A stretch of DNA of 8,363 nucleotides from an uncultured Altererythrobacter sp. (lineage in GTDB: Bacteria > Pseudomonadota > Alphaproteobacteria > Sphingomonadales > Sphingomonadaceae). A program made the position numbers and the translations under genes. Location: positions 1 through 8,363 of the forward strand of contig CALFEA010000265.1 in the NCBI GenBank assembly GCA_937950385.1, read 5' to 3'. Below the pieces are notes generated by a model. The model was given only the letters and a program-made list of their open reading frames with translations. It did not search any database and was not told the DNA's origin. This document shows, in pieces, positions 1 to 7,581 of the stretch (positions within the stretch are counted from its first letter, which is position 1; every line of letters begins with the position of its first letter).

Positions 1-562
1 GCCGGGCGAAGACGGACTATCACTCAGCCGCCATTTGATCGAAACGCACAATTTGCCCGTTATCCTGCTGACCGCACGCGGCGAGGCGACCGATCGTATT
101 GTTGGCCTAGAAATGGGCGCTGATGATTATGTTGTAAAACCGTTTGAACCGCGCGAACTGGTGGCCCGCATACGCTCAGTGATGCGCCGCGCTGGCAGAG
201 AGGCTGCGCCCGCGATCGATCAGGATATGATCTATCAATTTGAAGGCTGGATACTCAACCCATTAAAGCAGCGCCTCACCAATCCAGACGGGGCCAGCGT
301 GCCAATATCAACCGCTGAATTTCGCTTGCTAACCGCCTTCCTTGATCATCCGCGCCAAGTGCTAAACCGCGACCAATTGCTCGATATTGTGCAAGGACGC
401 ACCGCGCATTTGTTTGACCGCGCAGTCGACAATCAAGTCAGTCGCCTGCGCCGCAAGATTGAAGCAGACAGCCGCAATCCGCAGCTAATCCTAACCGTTC
501 GCGGCGGCGGATACCGCTTTGCCGCGGATGTTTCGCGCACCCGGTCAGAAACACCGCAATGA
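1..562 (+). CDS. OmpR-family two-component response regulator, 5'-truncated by the window edge
   Basis: This is a DNA-binding response regulator that would be phosphorylated by the adjacent histidine kinase and act on transcription in the cytoplasm. The frame is open from base 2, so the start lies upstream; the TTG at 35 is internal, because the residues before it (PGEDGLSLSRHL) already match the receiver loop after the phospho-acceptor. The acceptor Asp itself should be a few residues before base 1 and is not visible. The conserved receiver Thr (codon 71-73, in LLTARGE) and Lys (codon 137-139, in VVKPFEP) are present. A winged-helix domain follows from about base 230, with recognition-helix residues DNQVSRLRRKIE near 428-463 and the terminal wing hairpin TVRGGGYRF. 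The stop overlaps the kinase start as ATGA, so the pair is co-translated. The regulon cannot be read from the sequence. The family call is very secure. Confidence 0.95.
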   Translation, partial: PGEDGLSLSRHLIETHNLPVILLTARGEATDRIVGLEMGADDYVVKPFEPRELVARIRSVMRRAGREAAPAIDQDMIYQFEGWILNPLKQRLTNPDGASVPISTAEFRLLTAFLDHPRQVLNRDQLLDIVQGRTAHLFDRAVDNQVSRLRRKIEADSRNPQLILTVRGGGYRFAADVSRTRSETPQ

Positions 563-2013
563 GCCGGTTTTTGCCCAAAAGCCTGATGGGGCAGACCCTG
601 CTCGCAGCAGCTGCAGCGCTGCTAGTCGCGCAAGTAATCTCTGCCAGCCTGCTTTACCGCGCGGCTGAACAACGCCGCCTCGACAATACCGCTGAGCGCA
701 TTGTGAGCCGGATCGAGTTGGGCAATTTTCGTGCGCAGTTACCAGGGCGCGCCGAACGAAGAGCCGCTAGGCAAGAAGCGAGGCGAAACGATCGGAGCGA
801 CGAAAGGCGAGGGAGCCGGATGCCGCGCCGTTTCCACTTTCGCTTTGCTGATGAGCTGCAAACCACCGCGAGCGACAAGGAAGTAAGCGCGCTCGAAGAG
901 CCAATCCGCGAAAAGCTCTCCGAAGCCTTCCCGCAATGGGGCGGGAACGCAGCGATTAACGCCGTGCTACGATTACAGCAAGATGATCCGGTGTATTCGC
1001 GCCGACTTGCCTCCAGCAGGTTTGAACGTAGTGATCTGCGCAGGTCAAAGCGCGAAATTGTCGTAGTATCAGTGCGCCCTGATGGTTCGGGCCGCTGGCT
1101 ACAGGCACGTGTTCGTCTGCCGGAAAACCGCCCCCGCCCTTTGCCGGGAATTCTCCTCCAAACAGCTGTCCTATTTACTATTTTGCTCGGCCTATTGGCG
1201 CTGATTTTGCGGCGTATCACGCGCCCCTTGGCTGCGCTAACCAGCCGCGTTGAAGCCTTTTCCGGCGACCCTGATCAAGCAGCACGCCTTGAGGAAAGTG
1301 GCCCGCAAGACATGCGCCGCTTGATCGCTGCGCATAATGCCATGGAAGCGCGAGTTGCTGCGCTAATCGACGAAAAAGACGTCATGCTTGGCGCGATTGG
1401 CCATGATCTCAAAACGCCCCTCGCCGCCCTGCGCGTTCGCATCGAAAGCGTTCCCGATGATACGCAGCGTGCCCGCATGGCTGACAGTATTGAGGACATT
1501 ACCAGCACTCTGGATGACATTCTCAGCCTAGCGCGCATAGGCCGCAGCGCAGCCAAGGCAGAGCTAACCGACCTTGCCGCGCTGACCGCAAGCGTTGCCG
1601 AAGAATTTGAGGATCTTGGTGAACCGGTAAAATTGGCTTTGGTTCAGCGCACCACACAGCCCGTACATGTCACCTGGCTCAAACGCGCATTACGCAATCT
1701 GGTTAGCAATGCAGTGCGTTACGGAGAGGGCGCAAGGGTGTCGCTGCTTAACGATGGCGACGATATTGTCCTGCGCGTCGATGATGATGGCCCAGGCATC
1801 CCAGATGATGCCATTACCGATATGCTTGAGCCGTTTCAGCGCGGCGAGGCATCGCGCAATCGCAGCACGGGCGGCGCAGGGCTTGGCCTGACTTTGGCGC
1901 GCGCAATTGCCGAGCAGCATGGCGGCGTACTGAGCCTTAAAAACCGCGAAGATGGCGGGACAATCACCGGCCTGCGTGCAGAGATCCGTTTGCCAGCAAA
2001 ACAGACGGACTGA
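559..2013 (+). CDS. Membrane sensor histidine kinase (HAMP, HisKA, HATPase_c)
   Basis: This kinase of 484 residues would autophosphorylate on His and pass phosphate to the regulator encoded just upstream. An N-terminal membrane helix spans about residues 9-30, a periplasmic region about 31-194, and a second helix about 195-217. A HAMP domain follows (RRITRPLAAL, about 216-270). The H-box IGHDLKTPL carries phospho-acceptor His282. The ATPase domain shows the N-box NLVSNAVRY (Asn384), the G1 box VDDDGPGIP (408-415) and the G2 box GGAGLGL (438-444), so all catalytic motifs are intact. The periplasmic part lacks a recognisable sensor fold and includes a very basic segment, about 14 Arg within residues 58-95. 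The ATG at 559 overlaps the regulator stop and has no strong Shine-Dalgarno, consistent with translational coupling. The signal sensed is unknown; cations, acidic lipids or surface-active peptides would be guesses from the basic segment. Confidence 0.95.
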   Translation: MSRFLPKSLMGQTLLAAAAALLVAQVISASLLYRAAEQRRLDNTAERIVSRIELGNFRAQLPGRAERRAARQEARRNDRSDERRGSRMPRRFHFRFADELQTTASDKEVSALEEPIREKLSEAFPQWGGNAAINAVLRLQQDDPVYSRRLASSRFERSDLRRSKREIVVVSVRPDGSGRWLQARVRLPENRPRPLPGILLQTAVLFTILLGLLALILRRITRPLAALTSRVEAFSGDPDQAARLEESGPQDMRRLIAAHNAMEARVAALIDEKDVMLGAIGHDLKTPLAALRVRIESVPDDTQRARMADSIEDITSTLDDILSLARIGRSAAKAELTDLAALTASVAEEFEDLGEPVKLALVQRTTQPVHVTWLKRALRNLVSNAVRYGEGARVSLLNDGDDIVLRVDDDGPGIPDDAITDMLEPFQRGEASRNRSTGGAGLGLTLARAIAEQHGGVLSLKNREDGGTITGLRAEIRLPAKQTD

Positions 2014-2055
2014 CAACCGCGCCTTTTGGCTTTAAGCACAGGCTCTCTACCGATT

Positions 2056-2061
2056 GAGGAG
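2056..2061 (+). promoter_or_regulatory. Shine-Dalgarno selecting the TTG start at 2071
   Basis: GAGGAG ends 9 bases before the in-frame TTG at 2071. This is ideal spacing and favours that codon over the TTG at 2026, which has no comparable site in front of it. Confidence 0.75.
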
Positions 2062-2070
2062 CTTCCTAAA

Positions 2071-3174
2071 TTGACCGCCAAACCCGCCCAAACCGCTGTT
2101 CTTTATGGGGCGCCGCTATCACTGTATTCCGGAAAGCTGCGCGCCTATCTCGATTGGAAAGGCGCGGACTATACAGAAGTCTTGAGCACGCCGGATGTCT
2201 ACCGCGATATCATTATCCCCAATGTTGGGCGGCCGGTAATCCCTGTTTTTCAGACCGAAACCGGCGCTGTCTTGCAAGACACAACGCTTATCATTGACCA
2301 TTGCGAAACGGAACTTGGGGGCCCTAGCGTTTATCCTGCCACTCCGCGCCAGCATTTCGCTGCATTACTGCTCGAATGTTTCGGCGATGAATGGCTCGTG
2401 ATCCCCGCGATGCACTATCGCTGGAACTATAATGAAGAATGGGTTTACGGCGAATTTGGTAAGAGCGCGCTGCCAGATGGCGCGCCTGAAGAGCAATATG
2501 CGGTTGGCAAAGAGCGCGGCAGCACATTTCGCGGATTTGTGCCGATGCTTGGGATCAATGACCAAACGATTCCAGCGATTGAAGCCAGTTATGAAGCTTT
2601 GCTTGCCGATTTGAACACGCATTTTGCAGCGCAGCCTTTCTTATTCGGGTCGCGTCCATCGATCGGGGACCTTGGTCTGATCGGTCCTCTCTATGCGCAC
2701 CTTTACCGCGATCCGGCCTCGGGCGAAATCATGGAACGATTGGCGCCCAATGTTGCCGAATGGGTGCGCCGAATGGTGAATGTCCAAACCCCGCAATCGG
2801 GCGAGTTTTTGGCCGCAGATGAAATTCCAGAGACCTTGCTGCCAGTGCTTACGCGGATGATGGCTGAGCAAGTGCCCTATCTTGAAAAGGTCGCTGCAAT
2901 GCTAGGCGACTGGCTGGCCGCTAATCCCGGCACTGATATTCCGCGTGCGGTTGGCATGGCGGAATTCACCGTCGAAGGCGTAACCGGACAGCGCATCGCC
3001 GTGCCGTTCAGCCTATGGATGCTCCAGCGCGGACTGGATTACCTTGGCACGTTAGAGGGTGATGATCGCAAAGCATGCGAGGATTTGCTCCGGGCATGCG
3101 GCGGAGAGGCTTTAATCGGCTTTACAATGCCAGTCCGGCTGACATTTGAAGATCACGTCCTTAAGGCAAGCTAA
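2071..3174 (+). CDS. Glutathione S-transferase-like protein with extended C-terminus
   Basis: The predicted protein has 367 residues from TTG 2071. The frame stays open to 2026, but the good ribosome site supports the later start, which also puts the first beta strand (AVLYGAPLSLYSGKLRAYL) close to the N-terminus as in GSTs. The thioredoxin-like N-domain covers about residues 8-90. The usual catalytic region reads SLYSG, without a Cys. IPV with Pro58 fits the cis-proline loop, and LQDTT (68-72) sits where GSTs carry the E/D-S/T motif that holds the glutathione gamma-glutamyl group. An all-helical GST_C-like part follows (ALLLECFGDEWLVIPAMHYRW and GDLGLIGPLYAHL), then an extra stretch from about residue 260 to the end. 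Typical GSTs are 200-230 residues, so this is a long form. Substrate and glutathione dependence are unknown. It lies 57 bp after the kinase gene and may share its transcript. It converges on the lipoprotein gene, 6 bp away. Confidence 0.8.
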   Translation: MTAKPAQTAVLYGAPLSLYSGKLRAYLDWKGADYTEVLSTPDVYRDIIIPNVGRPVIPVFQTETGAVLQDTTLIIDHCETELGGPSVYPATPRQHFAALLLECFGDEWLVIPAMHYRWNYNEEWVYGEFGKSALPDGAPEEQYAVGKERGSTFRGFVPMLGINDQTIPAIEASYEALLADLNTHFAAQPFLFGSRPSIGDLGLIGPLYAHLYRDPASGEIMERLAPNVAEWVRRMVNVQTPQSGEFLAADEIPETLLPVLTRMMAEQVPYLEKVAAMLGDWLAANPGTDIPRAVGMAEFTVEGVTGQRIAVPFSLWMLQRGLDYLGTLEGDDRKACEDLLRACGGEALIGFTMPVRLTFEDHVLKAS

Positions 3175-3180
3175 ACACTA

Positions 3181-4015
3181 TCACTTAGATTTGAGGCGCT
3201 CTTTATCACCAAACAATTCGCCGTCGCGCGATGCCATCAGAATGCTCGATTTGTCAGCGACAAACCGCAGATCACCTTCCAATAGATTGCGAAACTGCGC
3301 CTCCTGTGCCGGGTCGCTGCCTGCGCAATCCGATCCCGCAATTGTCTCGATATTGCTCAGCTTTAGGCTTTGCCCTTCTTGCACATAATTGCCGGAAAAT
3401 GTGTCGCAAGTAAACTTGGCCGTGAAGCTCGTTTCGCCAAATCGCAAGTAATGGTCATTGTCCGTTTTCGGCAGCTTAGACCTTTTCTGATTAAGCAGAA
3501 ATGCCTCCCAATTGCGTCCAGCCAGCCCTATTTTTTCATCCTCGCGCTGCGTGGTCAGCGAAGGTTTACGCTTGGCAATTACGATCCGATCCTGGCCATT
3601 ACGCAGTTCAATCCTGCCGTTGCGCAGTTGCGGGCGGTGAACCCGCGTCCGATGATGTTACTGACAGTTCTGCCTTGCGCCAGGCCTAACCTCCCTTCGG
3701 TTGTGCTCGAAGTACAGCCCATCAACGTCTGCGAGCCTGGCCCAGAGACATAGCGATCGCCATAGGCCAAACCCAATCCAAAAAAAACGTGTTGCAGCCA
3801 TCATCGCCGGAGTAATTCGCGGCGCTGAACTTGACTGATAAATCTTCCAAAACCCGCCGGCCATTAACGCGCTCTACCTGATAGGCACCCCGTAATTGTT
3901 CAGCAGTGACACCAGGCGGCGAATCCGCCGAAGCAAGTTCATTAGCATTCGGCGCGCATGACGCCGCCGCGACCAACGCCGCTGAGATGACCAACAACTT
4001 GGCAGTACGTATCAA
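3181..4015 (-). pseudogene. Frameshifted lipoprotein with two META (HslJ-like) domains
   Basis: Reading on the minus strand, translation would start at TTG 4015 with a lipoprotein-type signal (about residues 1-20) whose candidate lipid-accepting Cys lies in AAASC; the lipobox is loose, with Ala at -3. A first META domain follows (LRGAYQVERVNGRRV, then SGDDGCNTF). The zero frame then enters a run of eight T (complement of 3780-3787) and stops at 3722, giving only 97 residues. The first domain continues in another frame (GLGLAYGDRYVSGPGSQTLMGC, about 3776-3705). A second change of frame between about 3660 and 3620 leads into RNGRIELRNGQDRIVIAKR and a second META-like domain (LAGRNWEAF, FTCDTFSGNY, ETIAGSDC) that ends at TGA 3181-3183. 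Both shifts correspond to one missing base or two extra. A repaired product would be about 277 residues. The call may reflect a pseudogene, sequencing errors or, less likely, programmed frameshifting. META proteins are poorly understood envelope proteins; E. coli HslJ is linked to novobiocin resistance. Confidence 0.7.
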
Positions 4016-5586
4016 CGCATCAAGCCTCCGATAAGATTGCGCACGAAACGCCCGGCCACTGGCCCTGCCAAATCGGTTGCAATTGAACCGGCAGCAGATG
4101 TTGCGGCAGAGCGCATCGGATTGGCGCGGCTTTTCTTGCCAAGCACTGCGGCAGCGGCCATGCCCGCGGCTGAACCGGCAGCCACTTTCATGCCGCGGCC
4201 CATTGCCTTTTCCCACATGCTTTTTGTTTTGCGCGGGCGCTTGCGAACTTCTTCCTCGCCTTTTTCTTCAACTTCTACGGCAGTCTCAGCCGCATCGGCT
4301 GCTTTTCCGGCGAGCACTTCTTCAGCGCTTTCGCGGTCAATCGCCTCGTCATATTTACCTTCAACCGGGCTGATCGATTGAATGATCGCACGCTCTTTTT
4401 TGGTCACAGGACCAAGGCGTGAGCGCGGCGGTTTGATCAGCGAACGCTGGACAACAGAGGGCGCTCCATCCTCCATCAAAGTGCTGACAAGTGCCTCACC
4501 CACGCGAAGCTCAGTGATAGCTTCTTCTACATCCAAATCTTCATTGATGCGGAAGGTATCGGCCGCCGCCTTGATCGCCTTTTTGTCATGCGGGGTAAAA
4601 GCACGCAGAGCATGCTGAACGCGGTTGCCCAATTGGCCTGCGACTTCCTCAGGGATATCGATCGGGTTTTGAGTGACGAAGAAAACGCCCACACCTTTGG
4701 ATCGGATCAGGCGCACGACTTGTTCAATCTTATCTTCCAGCGCCTTGGGCGCATCATCGAACAACAGATGCGCTTCATCAAAGAAAAAGACGAGCTTGGG
4801 TTTTTCTGGATCGCCAACCTCTGGCAGGGTCTCAAACAATTCAGCGAGCAACCACAGAAGGAACGTCGCATACAGCTTTGGGCTACGCATCAATTTGTCA
4901 GCGGCCAGCACATTGACCATGCCCTTGCCGTTCTCATCAACTTTCAAGAAATCATCGATTTCCAGCGCGGGTTCGCCAAAGAAATTATCCGCGCCTTGGC
5001 TTTCAAAGCTGAGCAATTGGCGTTGGATCGTGCCGACAGATTGCTTGGAGACATTGCCATATTTGCCTGACAATTCCTTGGCATTTTCAGACGCCCACGC
5101 CAGCACAGCCTGCAAATCGGCAAAGTCGAGCAGCAATAGGCCATTGTCATCAGCATGACGGAAGATGATTTGCAACACGCCTTCTTGCGTGTCGTTCAAA
5201 TCAAGCAGGCGCGCGAGCAATAGTGGCCCCATTTCCGAAATTGTGGTACGAATGGGATGGCCTTGCTCGCCGTACAGATCCCAAAAGATCACTGGATTGT
5301 CGGAATAGGCATAATCATCCATGCCAAGCTCTTTCGCGCGTTCCTCCAGCTTGTCTGCATGCTTGAATGTGGGTGAGCCCGCCATCGCAATGCCGGACAA
5401 ATCGCCCTTCACATCGGCGACAAACACCGGAACCCCGTGGGCAGAAAAACTCTCCGCCATGCCTTGCAAGGTGACCGTTTTACCGGTGCCGGTTGCCCCT
5501 GCAATCAGCCCGTGGCGGTTGGCCCGTGACAGATCGAGATATTGCTTCTCGCCATTGCCAGCGAGGCCGAGGAAAATTTGACCCAT
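4012..5586 (-). CDS. YjgR/DUF853 family HerA-like ATPase
   Basis: A 524-residue protein of the HerA/FtsK-like P-loop ATPase group, matching E. coli YjgR (about 500 residues) in architecture. Walker A is GATGTGKT (residues 30-37). The early motif [10 protein letters not shown] (about 56-65) is typical of DUF853. Walker B is LVFFFDEAH with the acidic pair Asp270-Glu271, followed by [18 protein letters not shown], which carries the sensor Gln/Asn region. Downstream are a Glu-rich linker, a basic patch (RKRPRKTK) just before Trp458, and a Gly/Ala-rich tail from about residue 461. ATG 5586 is fixed by an in-frame stop four codons upstream; AGGAG precedes it at a rather long 14-base spacing. The cellular role of DUF853 proteins is not established; HerA relatives translocate DNA. 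Downstream it is coupled to the META lipoprotein. No NurA-like nuclease or other HerA partner is encoded here, so a repair or defence role is unsupported. Confidence 0.93.
   Translation of the reverse strand: MGQIFLGLAGNGEKQYLDLSRANRHGLIAGATGTGKTVTLQGMAESFSAHGVPVFVADVKGDLSGIAMAGSPTFKHADKLEERAKELGMDDYAYSDNPVIFWDLYGEQGHPIRTTISEMGPLLLARLLDLNDTQEGVLQIIFRHADDNGLLLLDFADLQAVLAWASENAKELSGKYGNVSKQSVGTIQRQLLSFESQGADNFFGEPALEIDDFLKVDENGKGMVNVLAADKLMRSPKLYATFLLWLLAELFETLPEVGDPEKPKLVFFFDEAHLLFDDAPKALEDKIEQVVRLIRSKGVGVFFVTQNPIDIPEEVAGQLGNRVQHALRAFTPHDKKAIKAAADTFRINEDLDVEEAITELRVGEALVSTLMEDGAPSVVQRSLIKPPRSRLGPVTKKERAIIQSISPVEGKYDEAIDRESAEEVLAGKAADAAETAVEVEEKGEEEVRKRPRKTKSMWEKAMGRGMKVAAGSAAGMAAAAVLGKKSRANPMRSAATSAAGSIATDLAGPVAGRFVRNLIGGLMR
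4025..4029 (-). promoter_or_regulatory. Shine-Dalgarno for the META lipoprotein TTG start
   Basis: On the minus strand GGAGG lies inside the last codons of the upstream ATPase gene and ends 9 bases before TTG 4015. That TTG overlaps the ATPase stop as TTGA. Both facts support this start and translational coupling between the two genes. Confidence 0.75.
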
Positions 5587-5739
5587 ATTATGTGCTTACG
5601 CTCCTGCGTCGTTATAGACTTTCACCCATCTGTGTGGCGCAGGCGCGCCCTCGGCGTCAAGCGGCGGGATAGAGAGTTTAGGAGAGTTTAGACTTCTGGT
5701 TCTCGACTTGCGCGGTGAACAGGCTATTGCTGCGGTGAA
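5587..5739 (-). promoter_or_regulatory. Divergent intergenic region between the ATPase and pabB genes
   Basis: This 153 bp gap separates two divergent starts and must hold promoters for both if they are not leaderless. I see no convincing -35/-10 pair in either direction. On the minus strand TTGACG and TATAAC occur but are about 38 bases apart, so they do not form one sigma-70 promoter. On the plus strand only GGTGA sits directly before ATG 5740, a poor ribosome site. A tandem 10-bp repeat lies nearer the pabB side. Confidence 0.5.
5672..5691. repeat. Perfect tandem 10-bp repeat, two copies
   Basis: GAGAGTTTAG occurs twice back to back at 5672-5681 and 5682-5691, inside the divergent intergenic region and about 50 bases before the pabB start. 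One helical turn separates the copies, so a regulator could bind both on the same DNA face. Its function is unknown and chance duplication is possible. Confidence 0.8.
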
Positions 5740-7581
5740 ATGGACAGGTCGAAACCCTTTGTACTGCTAGACGATGCGCGTGCTGCCCAGAATGAAGGGC
5801 ATGGCGCTGCGCCTGCGCATCTCTATACGGACCCGCGCGAAATATTCGTTGCATGGCGGGCCAAGGATGTGGCGCGTGTTTTGGAAGAGGCGCAAGCTGC
5901 ACAGGCCAAGACTGGCGGGCATTTGGCGGGCGCAATTGCCTATGAGGCAGGTCTTGCCATGGAACCAAAGCTGGCGCCGCTATGTGATGCCCGGTCCGGA
6001 GCATTGGGCGCGCTTGTCTGGCTCGGCCTGTTTGACGATATCCGCGAAATTGGCGCAGATGCTGTGCCCGAATGGCTGGCTGCTCAGGTGGAAAGCGCAG
6101 GCTCCATCGGCCCGCTAACCCCGCAGCTATCAACCGGCGGATATGCCAATGCTTTTGCGCAAATGCGCGAGGCGATAGAGGCGGGCGACATCTATCAAGC
6201 CAATCTGACCTATCCGCTTGCAGGCAGCTATAATGGCGACCCACTGGGAATTTATGCCGCGCTGCGCCCAGCGGCCAAAGCGGGCTATGGCGGAGTGATT
6301 TTTGATGGCTCGCATTATTTGCTGAGCTTGTCGCCTGAACTGTTCGTTAGCCTGAAAGACGGGCCCGATAGCTCGAAGATGGCGAAGGTTAAGCCGATGA
6401 AGGGCACTCGGCCCCGCGTATCTGATCCGGCACTGGACCGCGAATTGGCAGAGGAATTGGCCGCATCTGTAAAAGACCGCGCTGAGAATCTGATGATCGT
6501 TGATCTGATGCGCAATGATTTATCGCGCGTATCGAGGGCAGGCAGCGTGCAGGTGGAGAATGCCTTTACCGTCGAGAGCTATCCCACCATACACCAAATG
6601 GTCTCTACCGTGCGGGCCCAGCTGAGTGACGATATAACTGCCGCTGATCTCATTCGCGCGATTTTCCCTTGCGGATCGATCACGGGCACGCCCAAAATTC
6701 GGGCGATGGAATTGATTGGCCTGCATGAGCGCGATGCACGCGGGGCCTATTGCGGGGCATTGGGCCGGATTGATCCAGACGGCAGCGCGGCATTCAATGT
6801 TGCAATCCGCACTCTTCGCTTAACGCCAATTGAAAATGACCAAGGCAGCGCGGTTTTGGGTGTAGGTTCTGCGATTGTTGCCGATAGCGAGGCGATGGCA
6901 GAGCGCCGCGAATGCGAGATTAAGGCCGGGTTTGCGCGCCAGACCGGGCCAGATCTGCACGCTGCAAACTTCGATTTGATCGAGACGATGCTGTTCAAAC
7001 CAGAGACGGGCATTGAATTGCTAGAGCTGCATTTGGAACGGATGAAAGCCAGCGCGGCTGTGCTGGGGTGCGAATTTGACCGGCACGCGGCGCGCAATGC
7101 CATCCATGCCTTATGTTTTGAGCTGGAGACACAGAGCAAAATCCGCCTCTTGGCCGCACGCAGCGGCGCGATAGCCTTGGAAGCGCAGGCCCTGAGCAAT
7201 ACCGGCGCAGAACCGCTTACCGCCATTGCTTTGCCTCTTCCGGTCGACCCCTCCGATTGGCGGCTGAGGCATAAGACTTCTGATCGCGGATTTTACGCAG
7301 AGGCTTTGGCCGCTGCGCAGCATTACGGCGCGGCTGAGGCTTTGCTGGTCGGCGAGAATGGCCTCGTGACGGAGGGCAGCTTCACCAATATCTTCGTAGA
7401 ACGCGGCGGCATATTGCTGACACCGCCCGCTCAGCTCGGCCTATTGCCCGGTGTTCTGCGGCGCTCGCTCATCGAAAGCGGGCGCGCCAAAGAAGCCGAA
7501 CTCACCCTTAATGACCTCGCCGATGGATTTCTCCTCGGCAATGCCGTGCGCGGCCTAGTGAAAGCGACACTCCTCCCATGA
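5740..7581 (+). CDS. pabB: Fused aminodeoxychorismate synthase component I / aminodeoxychorismate lyase (PabB-PabC)
   Basis: This cytosolic enzyme of 613 residues should carry out both final steps to p-aminobenzoate for folate: amination of chorismate to aminodeoxychorismate (with ammonia from a PabA glutaminase encoded elsewhere) and PLP-dependent elimination of pyruvate. The PabB half (about 1-395) has GDIYQANLTYPL (149-160), PMKGTRPR with Lys221 matching the catalytic Lys of E. coli PabB, MIVDLMRNDLSRV, CGSITGTPKIRAMELI (311-326) and GVGSAIVADS (374-383). The PabC half (about 400-613) is a class IV aminotransferase fold: RHKTSDRGFY with PLP Lys512, then TEGSFTNIF (544-552) and the C-terminal GNAVRGLVKA. 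Both active sites look complete. ATG 5740 is the only start after an in-frame TGA at 5716, although its ribosome site is weak. Its stop overlaps the next gene as ATGA. Anthranilate synthase component I is the main alternative and is ruled out by the fused lyase and the PMKGT motif. Confidence 0.95.
   Translation: MDRSKPFVLLDDARAAQNEGHGAAPAHLYTDPREIFVAWRAKDVARVLEEAQAAQAKTGGHLAGAIAYEAGLAMEPKLAPLCDARSGALGALVWLGLFDDIREIGADAVPEWLAAQVESAGSIGPLTPQLSTGGYANAFAQMREAIEAGDIYQANLTYPLAGSYNGDPLGIYAALRPAAKAGYGGVIFDGSHYLLSLSPELFVSLKDGPDSSKMAKVKPMKGTRPRVSDPALDRELAEELAASVKDRAENLMIVDLMRNDLSRVSRAGSVQVENAFTVESYPTIHQMVSTVRAQLSDDITAADLIRAIFPCGSITGTPKIRAMELIGLHERDARGAYCGALGRIDPDGSAAFNVAIRTLRLTPIENDQGSAVLGVGSAIVADSEAMAERRECEIKAGFARQTGPDLHAANFDLIETMLFKPETGIELLELHLERMKASAAVLGCEFDRHAARNAIHALCFELETQSKIRLLAARSGAIALEAQALSNTGAEPLTAIALPLPVDPSDWRLRHKTSDRGFYAEALAAAQHYGAAEALLVGENGLVTEGSFTNIFVERGGILLTPPAQLGLLPGVLRRSLIESGRAKEAELTLNDLADGFLLGNAVRGLVKATLLP

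Noticed and set aside
654..1220. Minus-strand 188-codon frame opposite the histidine kinase
   Set aside because: The Arg/Ser-rich translation is typical of the complement of a GC-rich gene, with no domain and no ribosome site.
2026..2070. Longer GST-like protein starting at TTG 2026
   Set aside because: The frame is open, but no ribosome site precedes it, whereas GAGGAG lies 9 bases before TTG 2071 and the later start fits the GST fold.
3181..3447. Independent small gene of 88 codons starting at the minus-strand TTG at 3447
   Set aside because: The same frame stays open upstream to 3657 with META-like sequence (LAGRNWEAF, RNGRIELRNG), so it is the 3' end of the larger broken gene.
4037..5158. 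Long plus-strand frames (up to about 160 codons) opposite the DUF853 gene
   Set aside because: They lie wholly antisense to a gene with intact Walker motifs, have no recognisable domain, and are rich in Ser/Arg/Ala as expected of shadow frames.
4012..5586. HerA-type anti-phage defence system
   Set aside because: The ATPase matches the widespread YjgR/DUF853 group, and no nuclease, SIR2 or DUF4297 partner is nearby; the neighbours are ordinary cellular genes.
5587..5739. Sigma-70 promoter from TTGACG and TATAAC on the minus strand
   Set aside because: The two elements are about 38 bases apart, far from the usual 16-18.
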